A stretch of 64,000 nt of DNA from Homalodisca vitripennis (GCF_021130785.1 NC_060214.1:105312001-105376000), one strand, 5' to 3'; numbered from the stretch's first letter, positions 20,607-31,932 are shown. Numbers and translations are program-made. The notes: generated by a model not told the origin, from the sequence alone.

Positions 20607-21528
20607 TCTAATAATTCTTTTTTATTACTCCAACTGTCGTGTGATTCATCGAATCCTAGCCAGCGTACTAAAACTTTATCACCTTTACGTCTTATTATCT
20701 TTTCTACTAAATAAATATCGTTAAATTTAGTTTTACTTAATTCTTGTTGATAAAATCCGCCTTGTACTATTTCTCCTCTATCATCTTTTAAAATGTAAGT
20801 AACAGGAAATGTAGATTGTACTTTCCATATTGTATAAATTTCATTGCTCCATTTTGGTAAATAACCTTTTGTAAAAATATGTTGAACTCTACTTATTCTA
20901 ACACGATCACTAACCATGTTTGTTTTAAGTAAAGTTTTTCTTGCATTTATAATTCTAGTTAATATTTTTTTTTCATTTTTACTATTCACTTCAATCGGTC
21001 TCATTCCTATTGTACGATGAACTGTATTATTATATTGTTTTACCAAATTAGGTAAAATATCTACTATAGTTACCTTACCAACAATAGTTACCTTGTATAC
21101 TAAACGAAATCCACATTTTATTTTTTAATGCGCGATTCCAACGTTCTACGATACTTGCTTTTAAATCAGAGAATGATTTATAATGGTTAATATTATATAT
21201 ATTGAATAAAGATTGAACTTTCACATTAAACCATTCTTTTCCTGCATTAGTTTGAATATGTTTCATTGGAAATTTGGATAAAATTGGATCTAATGCTAGC
21301 GCAATATCAGTAGCGCTTTTTGATTTTAACAGCTATTGCAAATTTGGAAAAACAATTAATCATTGTCATTATATATTTATAACCTTTATTACATTTAGAA
21401 TAAGGTATCATTTCAACTAAATCCGCTTGATATAAATCTTTTAATCCCTTCAATTCTACATATCGCCGAGGAAAGTTTTTACGTGCTTGTCTGTGCAGTT
21501 ATTTTGCTATTTCCTCTTTTACACTCAT
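20603..21528 (-). pseudogene. Maverick integrase with chromodomain, broken
   Basis: Retrovirus-like DDE integrase for insertion into the host genome. From ATG 21528 a TAA follows after nine codons. Then come the catalytic core (YQADLVEM with the first Asp; QTNAGKEWFN, where Asn replaces the second Asp; SIVERWNRALKNKMW with the Glu), the SH3-like region (GYLPKWSNEIYTI) and a chromodomain (YLVEKIIRRKGDKVLVRWLG, then HDSW). Shifts occur near 21320 and near 21070, the second beside a short direct repeat ggtaactat. No N-terminal HHCC zinc domain is visible. The same lesions are in copy 2. Confidence 0.9.
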
Positions 21529-21580
21529 AGCTGATATGAAAAAGTTAATAACACTAGTTTGTATTTGTATGCTCTCTCAG

Positions 21581-21588
21581 TATTTATA
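21581..21588 (-). promoter_or_regulatory. candidate TATA box for the integrase/ATPase gene block
   Basis: TATAAATA on the minus strand, 53 nt upstream of the integrase ATG and in a ~130-nt gap between genes, the only sizeable gap in this part of the cluster. Conserved at 42250-42257. Plausible start of a polycistronic transcript, not proven. Confidence 0.35.
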
Positions 21589-21662
21589 AAGGATAAGTGT
21601 AGGGTAAATACAAAGAAAACATTTTTCAAAAACAAACATATATTTATTTACTATACACGTTT

Positions 21663-22434
21663 TTACCAGTTACAAAAATAACAGTCCTTTATTTTCGGTT
21701 GTGGACCATCATTTTCACAAATTCTTGGGAAAAAATGCTCTTGACAACGTAGTGAGTTCAATATGTCCTTGTCATTTTTCAAATAAACTGGTAACTTATC
21801 ATAAATACAATCAATATTAATAATGATATTTATTATATATTCTTTTGGTAGATATTCGAATTGATCTTTTGTCAAATTTGTGTAACCAATTATGGAACAA
21901 AGTTTAATTGCTGTATTTATTTTTTCCAAATTTTCTTTAACATATTTTGTATTCTTCCACCAATTTAAAATTGCATGTACATTTACATATGCACAATTTG
22001 ATGAATTATGATTAAATACACATGGCTTCAATATATCTATATTCATTTGTTTTCTTAAAATACATAAACTAGGACAATTTAGATTTTCAAGATTAATTAC
22101 TTCAACATTGAATTCGGATGTCAAATTTTTTATAAACTTTTCTTTTTCATTGCCTTTTACATAAATTTTACTTTGTACCTATTTTTATATTTTTAAAAAC
22201 GTCTTTCAATTCAGAATAATGTTTAATACCAGAACTCCATTGTAAGCCGTGATGTTGTTTCTCTAACCAATTAACTTGTTTTTGTAAATGTGTAGGGAGG
22301 TTGTTAAAATTATACGGTGGTTGAAATAACTGTAGTTGATACACTTGTTCGTTCGTTGATATTAGAGCAAGCTCTTTTATGACAAAGTCGTTGATAATGT
22401 TTTTGAATCCTTGAAAATCCAGTATAAACTCCAT
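21663..22434 (-). pseudogene. nuclease-like protein of insect Mavericks/transposons, frameshifted
   Basis: From ATG 22434: MEFILDFQGFKNIINDFVIK with DFQ near the start, then WLEKQHHGLQWSSG; after a frameshift near 22170, the second half has NLNCPSLCIL, a Cys/His region and a C-terminal DCYFCNW. I associate this DFQGF...KELA...HGLxW...CPSL pattern with a family widespread in insect mobile elements that looks like an RNase H-fold (DEDD-type) exonuclease. The nuclease assignment is weak; the shape and both halves are seen identically in copy 2. Confidence 0.5.
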
Positions 22435-22517
22435 CCTATAAAACAAAAATTTAAAATAATATATTTTAAGTACTATATTGGTAATTTAATCTATTCCAAA
22501 ATTCACCATCAATAGTA

Positions 22518-22682
22518 TTAATTTGTTTTTTTAAATTCAGTCCATTTATCAAGATCCATATAAGCAAAATTATTTTTATTATCTTTATTTACAATACAAA
22601 TTTGAACTTGGGTTTACCAACCACTAACAACTACTTTCATATCTCCTGTAACAATAAAAGTTTTACTGTAAGAATACTCCAT
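22518..22682 (-). pseudogene. small protein with in-frame stop, unknown
   Basis: ATG 22682 gives MEYSYSKTFIVTGDMKVVVS and then TGG TAA (stop 22614-22616). The same frame continues with VQICIVNKDNKNNFAYMDLD and ends at TAA 22518. Beta-rich N-terminus and helical C-terminus, so a small nucleic-acid-binding fold (PC4-like) is conceivable, but this is a guess. Same in copy 2. Confidence 0.35.
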
Positions 22683-22733
22683 ATTACCTGTTCAGTTCAA
22701 CTAGTAGAATGAATATGATTTAAATATTATCAC

Positions 22734-23401
22734 TCAAGCATATTTAACCAATAACAATAGCAGTTCATTGAAACTAAAAAAACCAACTACGTTCTGATTT
22801 TCTTTAAGTAACCATATTAAATCATTAAATTTTTGAAAAATGATGTTATTTACTGGAAGATTTTTATATATTGATATATAACAATATTCATTGTGTTCTG
22901 AAAAGTCTAAAATTCTAAGATTATCATAAAAATTAACTCTCAAAAAATCTATTGTAACACTTCGTAATATATTAATATCTAATAATCTAGAAACACTAAA
23001 TTTAGTATCACCTACAAATATTGCATAAGTTGTAATACACCCATCCTCAACATAACAATTTCCTTTTTTATAAAAATATGTAGCCATTTATATAAATGAT
23101 TACCTACGTAAGCTACAAAATCTGAAGAAATTTGATGTGAATAAAATTGACCTAAATACAATCTAGATGCATAAAAAGAAACTATATGCACAGAATCTTT
23201 ATTTAAAGTTTTATTAAGAATAACATTACTTTTCCAAGAAAATATTGCATGCATTTTTTGAATACAGTGTTCTTTACAATATAAATACCAAAAATAATCG
23301 TTTTCTATAAAATAGACATCTTTATATGAAAGATTAAGCAATATTTTAAATTTTAACTCAAGTTGAAGTGAAGAAATATAATGGTTTATTAAATCACACA
23401 T
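22734..23401 (-). pseudogene. possible F-box-like protein, frameshifted
   Basis: From ATG 23401: residues 10-45 (ISSLQLELKFKILLNLSYKD followed by VYFIENDYFWYL) match the shape of an F-box (LPxExxxKIxxxLSxxDL...WxxL). F-box proteins recruit targets to SCF ubiquitin ligases. In a virus-like element that would suggest host manipulation, but I base this on a short motif. A shift near 23050 moves the rest into another frame (NCYVEDGCITTYAIFVGDTK onward, ending at 22734). Same break in copy 2, where the motif reads SLPLELKFKI, closer to consensus. Confidence 0.4.
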
Positions 23402-23487
23402 TACTATTCACAAGGTTGCCGACCCTGAGGCGGCATTAAATAAGTTTCACAACTCGTCTTTAAATAACACACATGAAAGTTTTCCAC

Positions 23488-23889
23488 TCACGTTGCACTT
23501 GGCTTTTTCAAAGTTGATTTAAACACTTCTTCAAATTCAGCTATTCTTTTTCTAAAACGAACTCTGTCTCTTGCAATTTGTTCCCATTCGGATTTTCTAT
23601 CTTTATACTCTTCTAACATATAACATTTACTAACCACAGGATTTGAAAATGATACTGTTCTATAGTCAAGTCAATCAGTTGTATCTTCATCATCAAAATT
23701 ATTATGTCCCAATCTAAATTCAGTATCAATAACAGAAAAATATTTTAAAAACTTTTTCAAATTATCAATATTTAATATGAAAGTTTGATTGTTTAATTCT
23801 AAAAAAACTTTTGTTTTATTAAAATTTTCTCGCACAAAAACTTTAAAAACATTGGTAATTTGAAATAGCCTTTCTTTAAGAAGTTCCAT
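23488..23889 (-). pseudogene. charged helical protein at Maverick right end, one TGA
   Basis: 134 codons from ATG 23889 (MELLKERLFQITNVFKVFVR) to TGA 23488-23490, interrupted by TGA 23671-23673. The first part is beta/hydrophobic, then an acidic FDDEDTTD, then after the stop a basic coiled-coil-like EEYKDRKSEWEQIARDRVRF stretch. First gene of the minus-strand block. No family recognised. Copy 2 also has a frame change near 44415. Confidence 0.45.
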
Positions 23890-23928
23890 ATTTAATTACC
23901 TGTATTAACACACACAAACACACATGAA

Positions 23929-23950
23929 TGTTCAAATGTTCAAAACACAC
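23929..23950. other. junction filler between the two composite units
   Basis: 22 bp (tgttcaaatgttcaaaacac plus ac) separate the last base shared with the Maverick right end of copy 2 (gaa at 23926-23928) from the first base shared with LINE copy 1 (23951). The heptamer aatgttc occurs three times across the junction (23927, 23935, 23952), as expected from templated end joining or from LINE-tail repeats. Confidence 0.7.
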
Positions 23951-23965
23951 AAATGTTCTTGTGTT

Positions 23966-26900
23966 TTATAAATGTTTTTGTATAATGTTCAAAAAGTCGC
24001 ATAATTTTCTGTTAATGTCTATGTTGTTAGTTTGCAAAATGTCTTTGACTGGATGTGTTTTATCTTGAAATGTCTGTTTGATTTTGTTTAACTCTACTCT
24101 AGCATGTTCATATTGGGGACAATCTATGATGATATGATCTAATGTTTCCTCAGTTTCCCATGTTGCATTTAAGGCAGAGGGGTGTAAAATATTTCTTTAT
24201 TTTGTATAATTTACTGTCGATGTTAGCATGTCCAAATCTCATTCTATTAATTTTTACTATGTAATTTCTTTTCCATTTAATGTGTTTAAACCATGGGTTG
24301 GGCTTAGTGATGTCTAAAATGTGTTTGTACCAAATGGCTTTGTTTGTTGATACTAGTTGATTATTTACTTTTTCTTTGTAATATCTCTTTCTGAGATTTT
24401 TAAAATCTTCATGGGGAATAAATGATCGTTTCAGCTCTATTCCTTATATAACTGCCCTTTTTGCTAATTTATCGACATGTTCATTATGGCTTATGCCACT
24501 ATGACCTGGAACTCACATGATGTTTATATTTTTGCCTTCTGATAGTGATAGTACAGCTTTGCAAACGTCAAGTACTAATCCGTCTGTTCTTTTACCCCCG
24601 TTCACCGCGTCTATTGCTCGAACAGATGATAGTGAGTCAGTGCAAACTATGATATTATTTTCGTCTATTTCATTAATAAATTGTAATGCTTTATAAATTG
24701 CAAGCATTTCTGCGTTGTACGAGGAAAATGTGCTGTTAATGTTGTACATTTTTGCTATGCCGTGTTGAGGTATATAGAAGGCAATGCCCACGCCTCTAGT
24801 AGTCTTTGATGCATCCGTAAATACTTGTAAACAATGGCCAAATTTTAGGTTAAGCATTTCATTGACCAATTGTCTCAGATAGGTTATGTTTGTTTCCTTT
24901 TTACTTTGATTATAATTTTCTAAGGTTGAGATACATTTAACTATGTTATCTGTCATAAACAAGGGCAAGTCAAAATCCCAATATGTTGTGTTGCTGTCCA
25001 TAGTGTGTATATTAGGGTTATCTTGCTCTATATTGTTGTAAGAATTTATATACAGTGGTTGTTTCTTATGTATCCAGTATTGTGAATGAGTGCAGAGTAG
25101 ATTTAGATAACTAATGCTGTTGAAAGTAGGATGGTTTTTTCTGTGACAATCTTGTATACAAGTCTATCCGTAAGCATTTGTCTTCTTAAGTTTAATGGCA
25201 TGAGGGAGGATTCGATTTCTAGTGCAACAATCGGTGTAGATGTAAAAGCACCCAATGAAATTCTCATAGCCTGATTTTGTATAAAATTGAGTTTTTTCAA
25301 TTCACTATAAGGTAGGTTACCATAAATAAAACAACATCAGTCTAGTTTGGACCTTATTAAACTTTTGTATATTTGTAGGGCAAAATCTGGGTGTGCACCG
25401 TATCTACCACATGCTATTGATTTAATTATATTTAGGTCTTTTAAACACTGTTTGAATACATTGTTAATTTGGGGTTTAAAAGTAAAAGCTTTATCCACTA
25501 TAATGCTTAGTATCCTTAGACTGTCTACAATGGGCACTTTTTCGTTGTGAATAAGGAAAGGCGTTCTCAATCCATTATTTCTTTTTCTGGAAATTATTAT
25601 GGTATTACTTTTACTAGCATTAAATTCAAGGCCAATTCTTTCAAAGTTAGTACACACCATGTTATTTAGGGTGCATTGCATTATTTCATGTAATATATCA
25701 TTATTCTTACTGCAAGAATATATTACAATATCGTCTGCGTATTGTAAGCACTTTACATTTCCTTCAATTGTACATTGCATGTCCGCTACATAAATAGAAA
25801 ATAATAGAGGACTCAACACGCCTCCTTGGGGTAAGCCCCTACATGTTTGTCTTGTAAAATTGGCTTTTGGCGTAATCATCTGTATTTGTCTATCCATCAG
25901 CCATTTCTGACAGTATGTCACAAATCTTTTTGGAATCCCAACGTTGTTCATTTTGTTTAATAATGTTGGTATATAAACTTTGTCATAGGCATTAGATATA
26001 TCTAATGATGTTACAACTATGTTTTCGTTATGTGACAAAGCTATGTTAATGTCGCATATAAGGTTAAGAACGTAATTGCTACAGCCTCGTTTTTTTCTAA
26101 ACCCATATTGGAAACTGGGTATAATGTTGTGCTTTTCAACAAACCATTCTAGTCTGTTTTTTTACCATAGTATTAAATATTTTCATTATGCAAGGAATGC
26201 GTGATATTGGTCTGTATGAAGTCGGTAATGTTTTTCTTTATTTGGTTTTAACAGGGCTATTACTTTAAATTTTTTCCATATCTCTGGGATGTTACATTGT
26301 TCATTCCAGATCTTATTGTATATATTAAACAGTAAATATTCTAACGCTATTAAAGGCATATGTCTTAACATGCTATATGTAATGCCATCTGGTCCTGGGG
26401 CCGTATCTTTATTTTTGGAATTTATAGCTATTTGTAATTCTTTAATAGTAAAGTTCACTTCCAGATTATTATTTTGGTTTGTATTCCATTTTATGTTGGG
26501 CTGAAGTTCGGTTTCATGCGGGGCATAGTCTTGTATTATATTTTTCATACAACTATTACATAGTTCCTCATTATATTGTATATCTGACATGTTAATAGCA
26601 AGTTTATTGTTACTTTTTAGTTTTTTAATTATTTGCCATGTATAAGAGGTGGTATTGTTTTCACTAATTAAATTACATATTTTTGCCATGCAGTTTGTTT
26701 TGCTAATCTAATTGTTTCTCTGGTGGTATACTGGGCATATTGATATTTTTGAAAATTCAGTGGTGTCATGTTGTGTTTGAATTTAGAAAATGTTAATCTT
26801 CTGTGAGCGACAGCCCGGGAACAGTCTTCATTCCACCAAGGTTTTGGTGAGGACTTTCCACTCTTTATTTTAAATTTGGGAATGACTAAATTAGCTGCAT

Positions 26901-27744
26901 CTTCTAAAATACTGTATAAAATTTCAATACAAGGATATTGTACATTTTTTAACACTTCTTTGAATTGTTTTTGAATAACTTCAGTATATAGTTCCCAATT
27001 GGCTTTTTTCATATTTCTTTTATTATTTGTTACCCAAGTGTAGTGGGGGTTTTCGGTTACGATAGCTGAAGTTTGAAATGTTATAAAAATTGGTAAATGG
27101 TTGCTTCCTACAGAATCTGTTCCGACTTCCCAGTTTTTGAGAAGTGCATGTAATTTAGGTGATGCAAATGTTAAGTCAATAGTCGAAGACTGTTGATTTA
27201 TAGTGGGAATTGTTGTATGTAAATTGTTATTTAATAAAATAAAAGCTGAGTTTGAATATGCATTGAAGATATCATTACCCCTTTTATTTGCCTTTTTATC
27301 ACTCCAATACGGATGGTGGGCATTAAAATCCCCACATAAGACAGTGAGACCATTATCATTATTAAATATGTGGTCATTCCATAAATCAGGTGTTATCTTT
27401 TTGTCTGTAGCATATATATTAAATATTTGTATTGGATGATCATAGTTGTTGATTTTTATTGCTAAAACTTGTATTACATTGTCATTGTATGAATAGATTT
27501 TGGTAATTGATATTGATTTGTGTATTATAAATGCTACACCACCATAGTTATCATTCCTACACAAGTTTGTTAGTTTATAATTGTTGTCATTTAAATTGTC
27601 ATTTTCGTTCATCCAGGTTTCCTGAATGACTCCAATGTGTATGTTATTTTTATTTAAAATATTTATTAACTCAAGGAATTTTGGTTTTAAAGATCTGGCA
27701 TTCCACTGTAATATTTTTAATTCATTTGGTTTTACCTGAGACAT
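23966..27744 (-). pseudogene. LINE ORF2 copy 2: endonuclease, reverse transcriptase, RNase H (broken)
   Basis: The first 358 codons from ATG 27744 are open and hold the whole AP-like endonuclease (LQWNARS, QETW, GDFNAHHPYW, STIDLTF, SNHLPI). A shift near 26680 starts the reverse transcriptase N-terminus (DTAPGPDGITY); a further break near 26100 precedes AYDKVYI, GLPQGGVLSPLLFS and QYADDIVIY (26038-25337). More breaks near 25335, 25130 and 25010 lead to RNase H (VFTDAS, YNAEMLA, VCTDSLSS), and TGA at about 24511-24513 precedes the C-terminal Cys/His motif. The ORF1 stop lies about 20 nt inside the ORF2 start, a normal LINE overlap. Confidence 0.9.
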
Positions 27745-27884
27745 TTTTGTCAACTGTTAAACCATGAGTGGAGGTTTTACTACTAGATGGTTTCATATTT
27801 TTATCTGTTGATTTGTTTTTAGAAAGTATTTCCTGGTCCATGTATGGTATTAATATTTCCACCATTTGTTTTTTTAAGGTGGCA

Positions 27885-28370
27885 GATAAATAAATAAATA
27901 AATAAATAAGGACTTTATTTTGGAGCGGTTTTCAACAATAATTGCTGGTTTACAAAACGACTCATGTCTTATTATAGTTCTTAAAAAATTAAAAGCTTAT
28001 TTTATAGTTATTAATAAATAAAACATAATATTAGACATACAGTTATATATGGCTATATCACCTTGTATTGTACATTAAATACTTGTATATGTTTTCTTTG
28101 TATGTCGTTTCAGATACACCCTGGCCTGTTACGCTGGAGGACAGTTCATTATATAATTTGGGAGCAAAGTACGCAAATCGCTTTCTTTCAAATTCACGGC
28201 GAACGCGAGGCATCTCCAACACTTGATCCTGTCTAGTACTGCGAGATCGGACTTGAGACCTGCTTTTTAGTTTTTCTCAGATATCCCGGCCTGCCAGTGG
28301 TCAGGATTCTGTAAACCAGGCATGAGGAGCGCAGGGTACAAGTATCAGCTACAGTCAACCCCCCAGTTCT
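27885..28370 (-). mobile_element. nested second-LINE 3' fragment, copy 2
   Basis: Counterpart of 7257-7745 with the TTTA-type tail (27887-27910 on the plus strand as aaataaataaat). It holds the same reverse-transcriptase C-terminal fragment (about 28069-28353), broken here by a one-base loss in a T-run near 28273. Its presence at the same base in both LINE copies shows that the insertion predates the unit duplication. Confidence 0.72.
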
Positions 28371-29824
28371 GGAGATAATGTTGTGCTGTTAATTTTGTTA
28401 CGTATTTCAGCTAATTTTTCATGTAAGAGATTCTTAATATGTTCTCTAATTTGAGGGTCAAGTTTGTAATCTGGTTTGTGTAAATTTTGTAGTGAAGTGG
28501 TTTTTATTGACTTTTCTTGTGTTTTATTGGTAGTTTGGGGTCTACTTATGCTACTGTGAAATTTATCGAATTGTTTTGTGTTGGGATTACTAAGTAATTT
28601 GTTGTAAGTTTGATGCGGCTGATTATTTTCTGATGTTACTTGGATTTTCATTAGAGGTGAGTATTTATTGTAATTAGGTAGGCCTGATTTTGTGAGTTTG
28701 TAATGGGTCACTTGGGTGTACTGAGTTTTCAGGTAGTCTAGGGAAAAGATTTTCGTCCAAGTTAGTTCTGGTTATTTGAGCGTATGATGGATTTTTGTTG
28801 TACTTTGTGGATTTATAAGTAATGGGATACAAAATACTAGCCGTATTGAAGTCTTCCTTAAATAGACTCATGCGGGTTTTTATTTTTCTCTGTCTGATAT
28901 ACTCAGGGCATTGTTTAGAGTTACTGCAGTGATCTGCAAAGCAGTGAATACATTTTATGGGATTTTCACATTGATCGAAATGATAAATATCTCCACAGCT
29001 GCGAGAAAGGCGCTGTCTCTCACACGGTGCACTTGTTACGTGCCCGTATGCAAAGCAGCGGTAGCATTGTTTTACTGGGATTATATATGTTTCTACTTTA
29101 AGCCTTAGATAATTCATATAAACTACCTCTGGTAGTTCATCTGTATCAAATGTTACTTTAACAAATTGACTATTGATCAGATCTTTACCTACTTTCTTTT
29201 TAATTCTTTGTACCGATAAGATGTCACATTCAGTTACCAAATCTGTCAAAATGTCATTTTCGGTTATATCCGAGTCTATGTTTAAAACTCCTATGGTGGT
29301 TATTTTGTTTGAGGGTACAAAAACATTGTATTCAGGAAGATAAGGTGAGTTAACCAAATCATTGGCAGAAGTATAATTCTTACAGATAACTGATAAATTT
29401 TTACCTGAGCGGTTACTATATTCTATGTCATTATGATGGGCTATTAGAATTTTACCTGCTTGAAATGGATTTATCTTTTTTTATCTTTACGTTGAACTAT
29501 TACTTCAAATGGTCCTTTATGTTCAGGTTTGTAAACACGTTGGATGTGTATTCGTTTAGTGTCTGGTGAGGGGGTTTTGTCATTATTAGAGGAATTTGTT
29601 TTTTCATTATTAAGTGCTAATGCTGTACGCTTTCGGTTTTGTGTTGGGGTTTGGTCTAAATGTTTAGAGTTGATTATGTCTGTTTCCATATTTGTATTTT
29701 GATTTAATTCTGTATTTAGTGTTAATGATTCTGAATTGTCATCATTTGTACAATAATTATGTTCTATTATGGAGTTAATGGCTATTTCTGTCTCCCTAAT
29801 GAGGGCAGTATCTTGTCCAGACAT
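28355..29824 (-). pseudogene. LINE ORF1 copy 2: gag-like RNA-binding protein
   Basis: Acidic Asn/Thr-rich N-terminus from ATG 29824, closed at 29471 by a one-base shortening of an A-run that is in frame in copy 1. The RRM-like region (ITTIGVLNIDSDITENDILT), zinc knuckles (CYRCFAYGHVTSAPC, then more Cys/His) and a C-terminal helical region ending LLHEKLAEIRNKINST follow to 28674 and 28355. The last ORF1 codons lie beyond the nested LINE (about 27880-27722). Confidence 0.8.
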
Positions 29825-29879
29825 GGCTAGACCTGTTGCTGTTCAATCACTTTACCACTATCTCACTTTACCAGGTTAG
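29823..29879 (+). other. short ATG ORF / possible first exon, copy 2
   Basis: Identical to 9229-9285 (MARPVAVQSLYHY..., TAG within a GT splice-donor match). Kept unchanged in both copies. Confidence 0.35.
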
Positions 29880-29932
29880 TTTTACATAATTACAAATTAG
29901 TTACAAATTAAAGTGTTGGTTATAAAAATTGC

Positions 29933-30280
29933 GTGTTGATACAGGTTAAAACACACTTTGATTATTCAACCACAGATGTTACTTCAACGAGGTACACTAC
30001 GCGACTGAGATTTAACTTTAATGCGTCAATACTAAGGCAGCTACTCACGCAGCCACAACAACAACCTTTGAAAACTGAACAAGATCGCCAGCAGCAACCT
30101 TCAACAACACCATCTCAATCTTCAATTCAACAGCAGCAGCAACAGTCTTCATCTGATACGGTACAATCGGTTTTAACTGTACTTACGCTATCACAAATAA
30201 TAGAAAATCTATATATGATAGGGTTTAGGAGTCTGGATACCTGGCAGCAACTGGTTGGAGAACTTCAAAAATCAAAATAA
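29933..30280 (+). CDS. glutamine-rich protein, copy 2
   Basis: Counterpart of 9339-9686, 115 codons, GTG first codon and no ATG, with Gln-rich centre. The one difference I see is Arg for Gly near residue 26. Unknown function. Confidence 0.4.
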   Translation: MLIQVKTHFDYSTTDVTSTRYTTRLRFNFNASILRQLLTQPQQQPLKTEQDRQQQPSTTPSQSSIQQQQQQSSSDTVQSVLTVLTLSQIIENLYMIGFRSLDTWQQLVGELQKSK

Positions 30281-30286
30281 ATTATC

Positions 30287-31021
30287 ATGAGTCCTGTTGC
30301 CGTTCAACTTTTGTGGATTTTCCAAAATGTATGCGATACATTATTAAATTACTATATGATTTCTGGTGATCTATCTCAGGATAAACAAATTTATTATTTA
30401 CTTGAAGAACAAAATTGTGAAAATCTAATGTCTATTTTTGAATCTGTAATTAAAAAACATTGTTCAATGAGTTTTCCTTTGAATCTTATTCAAAGAGTAC
30501 AAGATATTGGACGGAACAAATTAATTGAATTAGAACAGGGTGTTAAAAAAATTGAAAATGATAACAAGTTAAAAAAAATTCTAATCAAAAAGGAACCAAA
30601 CGGTTTAAAAAAGCTGTTTCATTTAGCTCATCATCATCTTATTCTGATTCTGAATATGATGATAATTATAATGATGACTTTGGTAAATTATTCAGTCAAA
30701 AGAAAAAGAAAAAAGTAAGTCTATTTTTATATCTCAACAACTACAATATCAATGCGAGAATGAAAGGAAAAAAATAACTACTCCAGGTGAAACTGGAACA
30801 CATTTGGTAAAAATTGAAATCACAGACGTCAAAGATTTAAAAAAATGTAAGAACGAAAAAATGTATTGGCAAAAATTATCAAAAAAAGGTTATTTTCTAC
30901 TTGAAAGACAATCAATCAGATCAAAAAATTTTAGACTCAATAAATTCAATGTTAACAACCGTAGGGCAAAATATGTTAAAAATAGAAAATGTGAAACAAG
31001 ATTGTATATATTATGAAAACA
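30287..31021 (+). pseudogene. Ser/acidic protein with Lys tract, copy 2, frameshifted
   Basis: Counterpart of 9693-10447 with the same frame changes near 30605 and 30720. One substitution (Leu to Val in the FQNVCDTL stretch). Near 31016 one A fewer than in copy 1 makes the C-terminal coiled-coil frame run on into the dUTPase frame, so the boundary is unclear; the end given is approximate. Confidence 0.45.
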
Positions 31022-31023
31022 AG

Positions 31024-31531
31024 ATGGCTTTGTTAAATAGGATACGAAAAAAGATGGGTTTGTTAAATAAGATAATACTTAATTTAAATGTAAAATGTAT
31101 TCTTTTTTTAGATTTGAAATTCATTCTTCTGAATGAAAACGGATTTCCACCTGAAAAATGTGCACTAAACGCAGCCGGATTTGATTTGCGGAGTGGGGAG
31201 AACATCGTTGTCCGAAAATGGGATAGAGAACTAGTTAAAACTAATATAGCTTTAGTGTTTACCAACTGGTTGTTATGGTCGTATAGCACCTAGATCAGGT
31301 CTAGCATTAAAACATGGCATACATGTAGGCGCAGGCGTCATCGATGCAGATTATACTGTAAATATTGGTATATTGCTATTTAATCTCTCCGACAGGGATT
31401 TCAATGTCAGTATCGGAGATAGAATTGCTCAAATAATTTGTGAACGTATAGTGTATCCAAATCTTATTGAAATTTATCAATTGGAAGTGACAGACAGAGG
31501 AGACAAGGGTTTTGGTTCATCTGGTGTTTAA
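31024..31531 (+). pseudogene. dUTPase copy 2, one-base frameshift
   Basis: Same five dUTPase motifs as copy 1, but one extra T near 31258 (gtgtttacc against gtgttacc) shifts the frame between motif 1 (AAGFDLRSG) and motif 2. Motifs 2-5 are readable in the next frame up to TAA 31529-31531. The frame is also fused upstream to the C-terminal part of the preceding gene. Confidence 0.88.
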
Positions 31532-31589
31532 TTGAAACAGTAGTAAATTCAAAATTTAAAATAATGTAGAATAATTTGTTTTCAGAATA

Positions 31590-31835
31590 ATGAATTCACA
31601 TCTACCTTTTAAAAAAAGAAACCATGCAATTCCCGAACCTATGGAAGTGGAAGAGGAACATGAAGAAATAGAGCAGGAACAACCACATCAAATTGATATT
31701 GAGCCGGAAGAATGTCCCCCTCCTAATTTAAGACGAAAAAGAAACAGATTAAATTTAAATTGTTTGAATAATACATTTATAGTACTCGAAAATGCGTTTA
31801 AAAGTATATTAATTAAACACTTATTATTTAAATAA
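31590..31835 (+). pseudogene. small acidic/basic protein copy 2, truncated
   Basis: 81 codons, identical to 10996-11292 up to residue ~74, then a 4-base insertion (ttaa repeat near 31812) changes the C-terminus and ends it early. Function unknown. Confidence 0.4.
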
Positions 31836-31932
31836 TAATAATTCAGATTTAAAAGATATTTGTTTGATCCTTCAAATTTCAAAAGAATAAATTAAAAGAA
31901 TTATTCAAAATTTACTAAACGAATATGGAGTT

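Larger units (their letters stand above)
9229..23928. mobile_element. Maverick/Polinton (adintovirus-like) endogenous element, copy 1
   Basis: About 14.7 kb with the hallmark set of this group: B-family DNA polymerase with its zinc insertion, retrovirus-like integrase with C-terminal chromodomain, FtsK/HerA-type packaging ATPase, adenovirus-type cysteine protease, major and minor capsid proteins, plus a phospholipase A2-type protein as in adintoviruses and a dUTPase. The left half is on the plus strand and the right half on the minus strand, meeting tail to tail near 14750. Most genes are frameshifted. The long terminal inverted repeats usual for Mavericks are not visible; only a 17-bp inverted match remains. 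Confidence 0.92.
23951..29824 (-). mobile_element. I-clade LINE, copy 2
   Basis: Same element as 2460-9230 without the hAT. Its 3' end stops 15 bp after the ORF2 stop at the duplication junction, and its 5' end meets the Maverick at the same base as in copy 1. It contains the same nested LINE fragment. The endonuclease half of ORF2 is open here, while reverse transcriptase and RNase H are split. Confidence 0.9.

Noticed and set aside
17497..23673. Several in-frame TGA codons (17497, 20121, 20484, 23671) suggesting TGA read-through or a variant code
   Set aside because: Copy 2 has CGA or AGA at two of these places, TAA stops and frameshifts occur as well, and TGA serves as the real stop in the ATGA gene overlaps. 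Ordinary decay explains it.
24780..24800. Copy 2 lacking the hAT because of excision
   Set aside because: The site is exactly one TGCCCACG with no footprint, which fits a never-occupied site better.
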